NCBI GenBank assembly: GCA_005656395.1
Contig: SRSI01000048.1
Span: forward strand, 930,001-994,000
DNA length: 64,000 nucleotides
Direction: 5' to 3'
DNA from: Strongyloides papillosus
Taxonomy: Eukaryota; Nematoda; Chromadorea; Rhabditida; Strongyloididae
Positions 33,651 to 43,858 of this stretch are shown here, piece after piece (positions within the stretch are counted from its first letter, which is position 1; every line of letters starts with the position of its first letter). Position numbers and translations under genes: made by a program. The notes beneath the pieces were generated by a model. The model was not told the origin of the DNA. It did not search any database and was given only the letters and a program-made list of their open reading frames with translations.

Positions 33651-34422
33651 ATGGTTACGGAGGATCGAGATTACCGGAGAAGATCACCCTCCTATTCTCA
33701 CAGAGATTACTCGCGTTCCAGGGACGACCGTCGTGATAGGGATGGGGATCGTTACAAAAGGTCTGGTGGAGATCGCTATGGTGATTCAAGATCAGCGGAT
33801 AGATATCGTGACTCGAGAATTTCTGACAGAGATAGAAGCTCTGAGAGACGCAGAAGTACCAGAGATTATGACTACTCATCTCGTGACGACAGGTATGATG
33901 ATAGAAGCAGCAGAAGAAGAGATGACAAATATTCTAGAAGTTCAAGATATGACGGGTATAGAAGTAGTGACCGTTACAGTGATAGAAGAACACCAGATAG
34001 AAGTGGTAGTGAAAGATATTCAAGTTCAAGAAGGGGGACTGGCTCACGTTTTAGTGATGACAGAACACCACGTGGAGCATTTAGAGGACGTGGAGTTCCA
34101 AGAGGTCGAGGTGGTTCCCATGCGAATGTTGTAAGGCTCTATAGTATTTTATTGGAAAATTTGGATGAAGAATGCAGTGCTGTTGATCTAATGCTATATT
34201 GTCTACAAAAGTGTGGTATGCCAGATTTTACCGATACTTTTGAAGAGGGCAAAGGAATCATTGGATATCATGATCGCAATAAACTTGAGAAAATCAAGAG
34301 TCGCTTGAATAAAGACAACCAAATACCTCTACTAAATGTGAGTTTATAATGTCTTGTTGTATTTTCATGACTTTTTCTAGGGTGGATTTTCGGAGTTTAC
34401 TATTACAAGAGAACAGTCTTGA
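33651..34422 (+). CDS. RS-domain RNA-binding (SR-like) protein
   Basis: Exons are 33651-34337 and 34381-34422, with a 43-bp intron; 242 residues. I chose the ATG at 33651 because the open frame upstream passes through a splice-acceptor-like tract. Residues 1-145 are almost wholly Arg/Ser/Asp/Tyr with RS and RD dipeptides (RSRDDRRDRDGDRY). A Gly-Arg box follows (GAFRGRGVPRGRGG). The last ~80 residues (VVRLYSILLENLDEECSAVDLMLYCLQKCG...GGFSEFTITRE) fit a divergent RRM of the SR-protein second-RRM type: strand, helix, strand, helix, strand. Its likely role is in pre-mRNA splicing in the nucleus. The order RS first and RRM last is unlike canonical SR proteins. Confidence 0.7.
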
Positions 34423-35207
34423 GATTTGGTATTATGCTTTTAATAATGATGTATATACGGATATTTTTTTACATTTTAATTTTTGCACACTAATTACTTT
34501 TTTTTTATAAATAAACTTTTGCTAACACATATTTTTCTGTAATATTTTTTTACATTTTTATTTTGAAACGAAGCTTAATTAGTCAAAGTCTTTCAAGTAT
34601 AATATTGTTATTTTAGTTATGCTTTGCAAAAAAATTTGGTGGTATAGCTAATAATTATTGGTATCAATATTTTAATTATGTGATTAACATTCAAATATTT
34701 TGTGTATAAGTGCAATCGAAGGATCTCGTTATTTGATGACTTCTAAGTACTGCTAATACCTAAAAATTAACAAGACAATCGATTTTGAAAAATTAATTTT
34801 ATATCTTAAAGTATAAATGATAAAAGATCATATGTAATCTATTCTTTTAGATAATAGAATCTAATACCTTCAAATAAGTTAATATTAAAGGCAAAAATTT
34901 TTAATTTATAGAGTAAAAACAAAAACTTGGGAATAAAAATTGAATCAATTTCCCATTTTTTTAATGTAATTTTTTCATGCCAACAATAAACGAAACATGA
35001 AAAATAATTTTCCTTATGTCAAAATCAACATTTCCAAAAGCTTGTGTTTCTCTAAAATATTAAATAAAAAGATAAAAAGTTTTGAACATATATGAAACCA
35101 GTACATTCAAATTTATCTTTATCATGTATTCTAATTTTGAAATATGTAAAAAAAATAAGATGAATTAGGTTAAATATCATATTATTAATTTAATTTGATT
35201 AAAAAAG
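34423..35207. other. Intergenic, AT-rich
   Basis: Nothing recognised. Confidence 0.5.
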
Positions 35208-36151
35208 ATGGGTTCACGTGTCACCGGTATTCTCGCAGTTGTACTGTCATCAGTAGTTTTAATCGGAGCTGGTATATTATTTTTCTTCGGATTTACTGAT
35301 TTTAAGCCTGAATCAACACAAGATTTGGCTTATATTAATGGTAAAGTTTTATACTAATTCTTATGAGAAAATTTATTCTTAATTTTTTAGGAGCCCAAGC
35401 TGACACATCAAAATTTCCAATAATTGATGTTGGAAAATTCTTGGAGAAAAATCAGAAAAATAATGCATCAATAACTTATATAAATGGTTCAAATATTAAT
35501 TCTGGATCGTTGTACACATATCCAGCATGTGCTTATATCGAAGATTCATTGGAGGTTCTTTTGAATAAATCAAAATCATCATCATTCAAAATAACTGTAC
35601 ACACCGGTCAATCTATTAAACTTCAAATTAAGCCATCACCAACTTCAAACTCAACAATTGACTTCTGTGGGAGACATGGTAAATTATTGCAAAGTCAAGC
35701 TATTGCTACAGGAACTGGAATTATTGCGGCTGTTATATTATCAATTGTAGTAATTCTAACAATATTAATTGTTTGTGGAGTTTGTAGTAATTCAAACTTA
35801 CCATTGGTTGTATCAGTTATTGGAGTTTTTGGCTTTTGTTCTGGAGTTGTTTGCTTTGCATTCATTATATACTTTACTGTAAATTACTATTGTAAGTTTT
35901 ACATACAAAAACCATTCCATGAAAATGTTTTTTTACTATTTTTAGCTCTCAGAGGATTAGAAAGTGCAGAAGTTGCAACGGGTTATGGCTTTCCAGAACA
36001 AGGGAACAACTTATTTTATCTTTTCGGAAGTATTTGCATTTTGTTGTCAAATTTAATTTTTATTGTAATGATGTGCACAGCTTCAAGACAACGAAAAAGA
36101 GAAATTATTTTAAATGCTGCTCGCCAGTATACTACTACTGCGACGATCTAG
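35208..36151 (+). CDS. Four-transmembrane (claudin/tetraspan-like) protein
   Basis: Exons are 35208-35340, 35391-35891 and 35946-36151 (introns of 50 and 54 bp), giving 279 residues. Membrane segments are at about 6-28, 160-185, 190-217 and 240-262. A long extracellular loop between helices 1 and 2 has three Cys (YPACAYI and IDFCGRHG) and N-glycosylation-type sites. The last ~15 residues are cytoplasmic (RQRKREIILNAARQY). The layout recalls claudin-like and other nematode tetraspan junction or channel-associated proteins, though the W-LW-C-C signature is absent. The second intron is 54 bp, a multiple of three and free of stops, so an unspliced form would stay in frame. The family assignment is uncertain. 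Confidence 0.7.
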
Positions 36152-37538
36152 TAAAGATACCGTTTTGTAATTTAGATTTTTAATTTAATTATAACTATTT
36201 TATGTGCAAGAAAAAACTGATTTCATTCAGATTTAAATTCTATTTGTAAGAGTATTGTAATAAAGAAATGAATTGATTCTAGTCTTAAAACTACATGTAA
36301 ATTTAAGCATTCTATTTATAAATCTTAAAAAAATTCATTTATATTTTAAAATATTTAGAGTTAGTTAGTAATTTAAGCTTTAAAAATTCTTTTTGCGTAG
36401 AAAGAAAAAGTATTTGCTGCTTTTATAATATTTAATTTAAACATCTGGGACATAGAAACTTTGCTTATATATCAATGAATTACTTATGAAAAAAGCAAAA
36501 CACCTCTTCTTTTTGAAATTATATGATTTTAAAATAACTACCCGAAGGGCATGTCTTAGCCTGACTATACTTAACTTTAAACGCATTATATTTGTAATTT
36601 TTTTTATAAAAAATGCCACAACTGTTTGATTCATAACATGATCATTTATTAATCAACCTTGTTAATATTAGATTTCTCTTATGTTGGCGTTGGTATTTCA
36701 AAAGAGCTATAAATTACTTTATTTTGTCAACTTATAGAAACGTAAAGTGAAAGGCATAACTATAAAATAAGTGATTTCTTTTTAAGAATAACTTAACCAA
36801 TTCCGGCTAGATATTTTTGAATGTGATCTTTTCACACCCACAAAAACTAGAAGCGAGCTTATCTTTTGGCAATTATTAACAAAAATCGGTTAAATTTGGA
36901 AAAGTTATGATAAAGAAAGATCTCTTTTCATAGTTTTTTTTCTAGATCTTTAAATTTAAGGATTACAGATTATTCTTTGTTGCCTAAATTAGAATTAAAT
37001 ATAAGTGATAAATTAAGTCTAACACTATTTTATTAAAAATATAAAGCATGTTTTAAATACACTTTTAAAGGTGAAAAGAAAGAAATTTTATTGTTGGCAA
37101 ATACATAATTTATTACTAGTAAATTTGAAATAAGTTATCACTTCCGCTCCTAATATTGTATTGAATATCACTATTAAGCCACCGTATTTATATTAATAAT
37201 CATTTCACTATGTATAATGATAGAATATTTTCGTTTATGTGAAAACAAATCATAGCTGGTAATAGTTATGTGGAGTACCATTATTTGCATAATGATATAA
37301 ATTCTACTTTATTGTAGTTATCAAACAAATAATACTCCATTTTTATTTTAATTATAAGTGAATTTAAATATTTTTTTAGATTTTTAAAAAAAATTATCAA
37401 TCCGTTAGTTCTAAAAAAAATAATGAACTTTTTCATAATTTAATTGTTTTATTTCTATACAATTGTTTTATAATTTTTAAAGAAAACATGTATATTTATA
37501 ATGTAATATGACCAAATTTAAATTTTACCACACATTTT
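36152..37538. other. Convergent intergenic region
   Basis: AT-rich; no supported feature. Confidence 0.5.
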
Positions 37539-38604
37539 TTATGATACAACAGTTACTCGACTACCTTTTATTTTTCCAACACACCAAAATACATTTCTTC
37601 TTATTTCACTAAAAATAATTATTATTTTATAAGTCGGATAACACTTACTTGACACAACAAATTGTAAATATAGCATTAGATCCTGAGACTATAATATAAA
37701 GTGTTGGCGGAAACATAGATCCAATATCAGAAAAATAAATAAAACTTAGTACTTCATTCCACATCAATTCTAAAATAGCAACTGTAGCAAAGCACAAAAC
37801 AGCATAGATTACAAACTTTATGTCTTGTAATGCTAAGAGATTTTTTTTTGAAGTATAACAACGTAAGCAAATAATTTTTATAAATATCAAAACATGTAAT
37901 ATGAATGCAATTGATAACATTATTAGTACCATTTTATTTTGGATGTCACAAACAATATAAGTTGCAGGATTTAAGCCTTGACAATACCATTCATAAATAG
38001 TAAAACAAAATACTAATCTGTACCTTGGAATTGTATAAAATATACCAAATGGTAGTGATATAAGGTAACATAAAATAATGCCATATAAAAATAATTTATC
38101 TCTCGGAATTTTAGAAAACAAATCTATGTTATACATGACGTCAAAACGATTAAAAGTAACAAGAACGATTAATGTAATACAACCAAAATAGGAACATTGC
38201 AAACAAGCACCAACAATTGCTTCAAAATATACATTATATTGAATATTCAGTATTGTTATAATAGATGTTGTGAGATGGGATAATAATGAAATTATGGCCA
38301 GGTAACCTTGGTGCTTCATTATTGTGTATGTACTATTGCTCTTGGATTTAGAAATTTTATGGAAACTCTATTAACAATTTTTACAATTTTTATTTTAAAA
38401 TGAAGAACTTACCCAACATGTCAGAAGTTGAAGTATGAGAAGAAAAAGAGAAATGATAAAATATAACATACCAATCTGAACATTTGTTAAAATATCAGAT
38501 TTATAAATAAATTGACATGTATTATTATAAACATATTCCCCATCAAGTGCTAATTCAGGATTAAGAGTATATTCTTCAAAATTTGCAGTTTCATTAGAAT
38601 CCAT
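37539..38604 (-). CDS. Serpentine 7TM receptor, Srx/Srsx-like
   Basis: Three exons on the minus strand, 38604-38413, 38367-37649 and 37608-37539 (introns of 45 and 40 bp), give 326 residues. The N-terminus is extracellular, acidic and has an NNT sequon. Seven hydrophobic segments follow. After helix 3 comes LVTFNRFDVMYNID, an NRF variant of the rhodopsin-type DRY box, and helix 7 ends SGSNAIFTICCVNEIRRNVFW, matching the NP-x-IY...N-x-x-IR pattern of Srx/Srsx/Srt-type nematode receptors. The last exon, missed by a simple ORF scan, ends KGSRVTVVS; the KGSRV tail motif also occurs in the two receptors at 1441-3972. A sensory receptor role is inferred. Confidence 0.75.
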
Positions 38605-39866
38605 TTTTTTGTTTTATATGAAAATAAAAAAGAATAAAATTAATTCTTTCCTCTAAATAATAACTTTATAAACTACTTTAAAGAGAAAATAATATTTACT
38701 AATAAAAGTACATCATCATTTAAAAAATTATAAAAACTAAATTATTTTATGCACTAATAAAATGATTCGAAATTGATAAATAATTTATATGAAAGAATAA
38801 TTTAACATATTAGGTAAAAAGTATTAAAGATTAATTTGTTTTTTATTTTTCAATATTACCCTCTATGCAATTTAGAGGATATTTAATTTCTATTATAATT
38901 ACCACGTTTTATTAGTAAGTAAATTAAGAAAAAATATGTTTAGTAGATTTCATTGAAAGATTTAACAAAGGCATCTGGAAGATGGTCTTCGCTTGGTTAT
39001 AAAAAATATTTAATTAATAAGGGACTCTAGAAATAAAAACATACAAAAATTCAATATGAATTAAAATTTTAATGATGCATTACAATTACATCATAACAAT
39101 ATTAATGACGAAATGTTATTTATATGATTTTAACAAAAAATAAGTCTAACGAAACTTAAATACTATTAAGCAATTATTATGACTCCCACGACATTAAAAA
39201 AATATATTACCTTTTTTTAACAATAAAAGCAAAAATATACTTTATATAGAATAAGTAAAATTTAAAACATTTACTTTTACACTTTAGATCAATTTTTAAA
39301 GATACAATTTCTTAATTTGCATTATAATTAATAAAAACGAAAAACAACTTTTCCAAAATACTACAAAATTTTGTCACTTTGTTTATATTAATATAGAAAT
39401 AGAACTTCGGAAATGTGTATCATTAAAAATGTTATTGAAGTAATATGTCATTAAAAATCTTATTTTCCCCACTTATTATTCTTCTAATTTTTTATTATTC
39501 AAACAAAAATAAAGAGAATTAGAAAAAATTAGTGATTTAAAGATTTTTAGTTTACTAATTTTTTAATATGCATATAATTTTTGCATAAAAATAAATTTCC
39601 ATTGAATTATCTTTAAAATACCTTGAATTTTTATTAAAGTGTATAAAAGTTTTATTCAAATTGAAGACAATGTTTTAAAAGGCTCAAAAATTAAATTATT
39701 GAAAAAATATTATATTTATTGAAATTGAACAGTAAAACTCAATAAAAGTAATTTTTATAAAACAAAAAAGAGTTTCATACGTTAAAATCACCGTAAATAT
39801 ACTATTTAAAATTTACAGGCACTTAAATTTATAAATAATTTAATATTCTTTTAACAAGAACAAAAG
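38605..39866. other. Intergenic, AT-rich
   Basis: Upstream region of the 7TM receptor and downstream flank of the TMED gene. No gene seen. Confidence 0.5.
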
Positions 39867-40599
39867 TTAATAAATTCTTCTCATAATTTTTGCTGGTAAA
39901 CTATTACTGTCAAATAATGCTTTAATAACATATATATGAGTAATATATGTTAACAGTGAAACAATTAAAATTATTAGATTACAATAATTAGTAAAAGTAA
40001 AGGTTTCTTCTGCATTTTCACGACTTATATGCTCGAATTGTCTGTACTTGCTTTGAGCCATTTCAATCTCATTGAGGTATGAAGATACTTTATCAAGTTG
40101 TATATCAACACCAGATTTTTCTTTTCCATTTCCTACAGAATTTGATGTTTCTATTCCGTTAACATTAGCTGATTCATCATTTAATAATTCTGATGAAAAA
40201 TAAATCTTAAAAATTACTATTATTAAAATATATAAAAGAATATCTTACAGGTTCTATTTGGTACGTAGTATGAAGGACTTTGAAACAAATTTTATATACT
40301 CCAATTCCAACACCATCACCTTCCAAATCGTACTTTCCATTATGGCTGCTAACATTATCCCTGAAGTCAATTTCTTTACTCTCATTGAAATATACATTAT
40401 AAGCAATAACAGTATCATCACCATCATAACTATAATATGTTACCTCCAAATATTTATATTTTCTATCCACTATTGGTTGATAAAAACATTCTGTCGCTCT
40501 ATTTTCAACTAAAAAAGTTCCAGAAAAATATCTAAAGGGATAATTTCTAGCATGGAGGAGGGGAATAATAATAAAAATGAGTGGTAAAAGTATTTTCAT
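39867..40599 (-). CDS. p24/TMED (emp24/gp25L) family cargo receptor
   Basis: Exons 40599-40249 and 40205-39867 (43-bp intron) give 229 residues. A signal peptide (residues 1-17) is followed by a GOLD domain at about 25-117 with its two conserved Cys (ATECFYQPI and GVYKICFKV). A linker of about 35 residues leads into a coiled coil (VDIQLDKVSSYLNEIEMAQSKYRQFEHISR) and one membrane helix (YCNLIILIVSLLTYITHIYVIKALF). The short tail is KIMRRIY, with basic residues where COPI binds. TMED proteins cycle between ER and Golgi and sort cargo into COPII and COPI vesicles. The coiled coil and helix resemble the gamma-type (TMED1/5-like) members; the exact subfamily is not certain. Confidence 0.85.
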
Positions 40600-40941
40600 T
40601 GGTCTGAATGGGGTAACTTAAAAAAATATTGTTGACGTCAAAGATTTTGTCTAAAAATTATAATTAAATTCTTTACGATAACAATAAAATCTATAGTAAA
40701 AATATGCCCTTTTTGTATTGACACACCAATAAAATTCCATTTGTACATTACGAAATTTAAATAATATTTTCTTTTTTCTTAAAATTTTATCTATATTTTA
40801 TTAGAATATTTAAAATTTTTCATTAAATAAAAAGAAATGGTAAATTCAGATTTTTTAATTTAATATAAATCAAATGATTTCAAATTTTATGTATGAAAAA
40901 TTTTAAAATTATACTTTTTTATTGCTTATAAGTGTATATTA
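40600..40941. other. Short intergenic region
   Basis: AT-rich; upstream of the TMED gene and 3' flank of the VWA/C-type lectin gene. Confidence 0.5.
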
Positions 40942-42633
40942 TTAGAGGCAATTAGTTTTTGTATCACATCCAGTTACCTGACAAAAATAGGGAAAACTTG
41001 GAACAGAAAATGAACAATGTGATGATTCCCAACCACCTTCTTGTGTTCTGGAAACACAATATGAATACCTGTCATCAGTGGTATTTAAACTATTTATTAT
41101 ACTGTCACTAACTAAACTATTACCATTATCCCATGCAAACTTTCTAAGGCCATTCATATTATTTAATCCAACCCAAAATGACATATTTGCAGAGAATTTT
41201 TTTAACCACAAAAACTTGTACATTGATGTTACATCAACTAATGTACCATTTAATGTTGAACAAGAGTATTGTGCTGATCTATAACCAGCTGGAATCATCT
41301 GCCAAAAGACACATTCAGTAGTTTTAGTGATTCCATTTGGAGAGATAAATTGTTCAAAGCCCCTTGGACAGAAACAATTTATATCTAAAGCAATATCTAC
41401 TAGATTACCTATCATATAATCGTCATTTGAAATATCCATTCCTTTGGAGGCTATGGAATGCCCAGGAAAAAGACTATTTTCTGGTATAGCTACATCAATA
41501 TTAACAATATATGTATTATGACGATCTTTTATTCTAGAAGCAAGTGAACAAAATTTTGGTGGTGATGCAATTGTACAATCATAATTATCATTGGCTGTCA
41601 TGAAGACAATCATTGTTGGGACATCTTTTCTACCATTTTTATCTGTCTCAAGTATATTTTCAACACTTTCTAGAGCTTTATAAGTATCCATAGATAAAGA
41701 AGTTGAGTATTCAATTGAATGTAACAATCCAACGATATCTTTAAGATTTTTCTCATCAGATAACTGTGTCATAACAGTTACATTATCACTAGCTGTAAGA
41801 ATAGCAAGTCTTGAATAAAATAAATCTGAGGTGTTGTATGAAAATCCAGTTGAAAGGAATGATATCATACTCCCAAATGAAGATAGTACCCCTTCTTTTT
41901 CCATATTAATTGATGTATCAATAACAAAAATAATATCAAGCCATAATGAAGAAATATTTTTATCACAACCTCTTACTGAATATACGGTAGAATTATTATG
42001 AGTAGAAATATTCCTCATAAGTTTATTTAAATTTTCAACTAAATAATTGTCACTTGATAATGAGTATGATGGTGATCCCATTTCATTAGTTGGAGTTGTA
42101 GTATTATCATCAGAGACAAGGTTTACGATTGTTACAATAGTTCCATTATCCTTCAATTGTTTTGTTAGAAAACAAGCAGCTGCATAATCATTATAATTAC
42201 AATCTAAAGATGGTTCAAATGTAAAATGTATAACCCATGATGGAATATTTTTTCTATAACTTTCATGGTTAATAATATTTCTAACATTTCTAAAAACAGT
42301 AGTTAAACTTTCACTCTCACCACTAAGATATTTGAAATTAATTATTGTATCAATAGCATCCTCAACACTACTGAAATCATTAACATAGTAAATTTTTTCA
42401 ATTGAACTACCATAGTATACAATACCAATTTTAGCACCAGTAGTAGAATTTTGAAAAATTAAGATGTTGTCTTTTAATAGACTTGTGAGAGTGGCTTTTA
42501 TTCCAATGAAAGGAAGTTTACCAATATCTTCTGAAGCATCTAATGTAATAACAATATTTATATCATAATAACAATGACAATAATTAGTTATTACAATAAC
42601 TCCCAATAATAGTGTATAAAGTAACTTTACCAT
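40942..42633 (-). CDS. Secreted protein with two VWA-like domains and a C-type lectin domain
   Basis: A single-exon frame of 563 residues. Signal peptide 1-21 is followed by a first VWA-like domain (about 22-205, INIVITLDASEDIG), a second VWA domain (about 228-410, LDIIFVIDTSINMEKEG, a near-complete DxSxS-type metal site with N in place of the last S), and a CTLD (about 428-560) with the expected Cys pattern (CPRGFEQF ... TECVFW ... WVGLN ... YCVS ... GGWESSHC ... FPYFCQV). The EPN/QPD sugar-binding triplet is not seen. VWA-CTLD proteins form a large secreted family in nematodes, often linked to immunity or surface interactions. No transmembrane helix or GPI signal is visible, so it is probably released. 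Confidence 0.85.
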   Translation of the reverse strand: MVKLLYTLLLGVIVITNYCHCYYDINIVITLDASEDIGKLPFIGIKATLTSLLKDNILIFQNSTTGAKIGIVYYGSSIEKIYYVNDFSSVEDAIDTIINFKYLSGESESLTTVFRNVRNIINHESYRKNIPSWVIHFTFEPSLDCNYNDYAAACFLTKQLKDNGTIVTIVNLVSDDNTTTPTNEMGSPSYSLSSDNYLVENLNKLMRNISTHNNSTVYSVRGCDKNISSLWLDIIFVIDTSINMEKEGVLSSFGSMISFLSTGFSYNTSDLFYSRLAILTASDNVTVMTQLSDEKNLKDIVGLLHSIEYSTSLSMDTYKALESVENILETDKNGRKDVPTMIVFMTANDNYDCTIASPPKFCSLASRIKDRHNTYIVNIDVAIPENSLFPGHSIASKGMDISNDDYMIGNLVDIALDINCFCPRGFEQFISPNGITKTTECVFWQMIPAGYRSAQYSCSTLNGTLVDVTSMYKFLWLKKFSANMSFWVGLNNMNGLRKFAWDNGNSLVSDSIINSLNTTDDRYSYCVSRTQEGGWESSHCSFSVPSFPYFCQVTGCDTKTNCL

Positions 42634-43093
42634 GATTTAATAACAAAAAAAGGTTATGCAAAACTTATATATATAAATAATAAATAAATAAATAAAGTAT
42701 TTCATCACAAATAGGAAAGGTGATAAGAAACAAAAACAATACACTACTTAACATAGTCTATCATTTGACAAAGAACATTCTTAAAGACATCCTTCTTAAG
42801 AAAAAAGAATAAGGATTATGTTATTATCAAGAAAAGTAATTACCAAATAAATTTATAAAAATCAAAGAGCATTTTATCGTATTGGGTAATAGAAAAGAAA
42901 AATTTTTATAAATTTATATCATTAACGCTTATGAACAGACAAAAATGTTCATTCACACAATTGATTAAGGGAGATTTAATGAAGATTATAACACATTATT
43001 TATAACACAAAAATTTATCTATACATATATTTGGGTTTTAATGATGATATAAAATATCATACATGCAAAAGGTTTTTTACACCTTCATGAACT
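42634..43093. other. Divergent intergenic region
   Basis: 460 bp between the lectin gene (minus) and the FAR-like gene (plus). AT-rich with ataaataaataaataaa near 42675; no gene. Confidence 0.5.
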
Positions 43094-43822
43094 ATGTTAA
43101 AAATAATAATATTTTGTCAATTATTTTTGATACTACCTATTAATGGGGAATTAGCAAATTCCAAAAATGCCATTCAATGTACTAATGATGTAGAAATACA
43201 ATGGGAAAAAGTTAATATCACAAAATTGATAAGTATTATACCACAAGATATCAAAGAAGTTTTTGATAATGTATGTTTTAGGAGAAAAAATATAAAAAGA
43301 ATTAAATAAATATTATAGATAACAACTGAAAATACTTTGTACCTTCAAAATATTCTTCATACCCTTTATAGGTTCGTAACTTCTGATAATACAAAGGTTA
43401 ATGAAAAGATACTGGATAAATTTACTCATACAAATGTATCGCTTGTAGAGGAATTCAAAAATTTATGGGTAAGAATGATAGGTGGGTCAAATGGTATAAC
43501 AAAAAACGGTAATGAGTTTTTGAAAAAATTAATTCAATTTCACTATACTGTACTGGAGTATGTTACTAGTGACAAAGAAACAACAATTGATTACAAGAGA
43601 TTACGAGAAGAGGTGTACAAAATAGCACAGGAATATTTAAATTTAACAAACAATGATAGAAATTCATTCTCAAGTTCCTTTCCATCGTTATCAAACTTTT
43701 TTAACAATAAAATACTTCTAGATGCATTAAGAGAAATCAAACCAAACTCATCAATAAAAGACTACACAAATATAAGAAATAAATTAATAAATGCAATAAT
43801 AGAAAAAAAATTATCAAAATAG
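43094..43822 (+). CDS. FAR-like (nematode fatty acid and retinol binding) secreted protein
   Basis: Exons 43094-43270 and 43319-43822 (48-bp intron) give 226 residues. Residues 1-18 are a signal peptide. The mature part is helical, with the start IPQDIKEVFDNIT resembling the IP-E-x-K-x-(F/L)...L motif of Gp-FAR-1 proteins. The end (EEVYKIAQEYLNLTNNDRNSF...FPSLSNFFNN) matches the FAR pattern of a helix with A-x-x-Y-x-x-L followed by FP-x-(I/L)-x-x-(V/F)FxN. FAR proteins bind fatty acids and retinol in body fluid or are secreted into the host. This one is longer than the usual ~180 residues, with a Gly-rich insertion near 135 (MIGGSNGITKNG). The assignment is by motif only. Confidence 0.65.
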
Positions 43823-43858
43823 CACCTTTTTTTATATTTACAAAATATAGACAATTAT

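Noticed and set aside
33733..34134. 133-codon frame overlapping the RS-domain gene in another frame
   Set aside because: Alternative reading of the RS/RD repeat codons (gat aga); the RS frame has splice sites and a fitting C-terminal domain.
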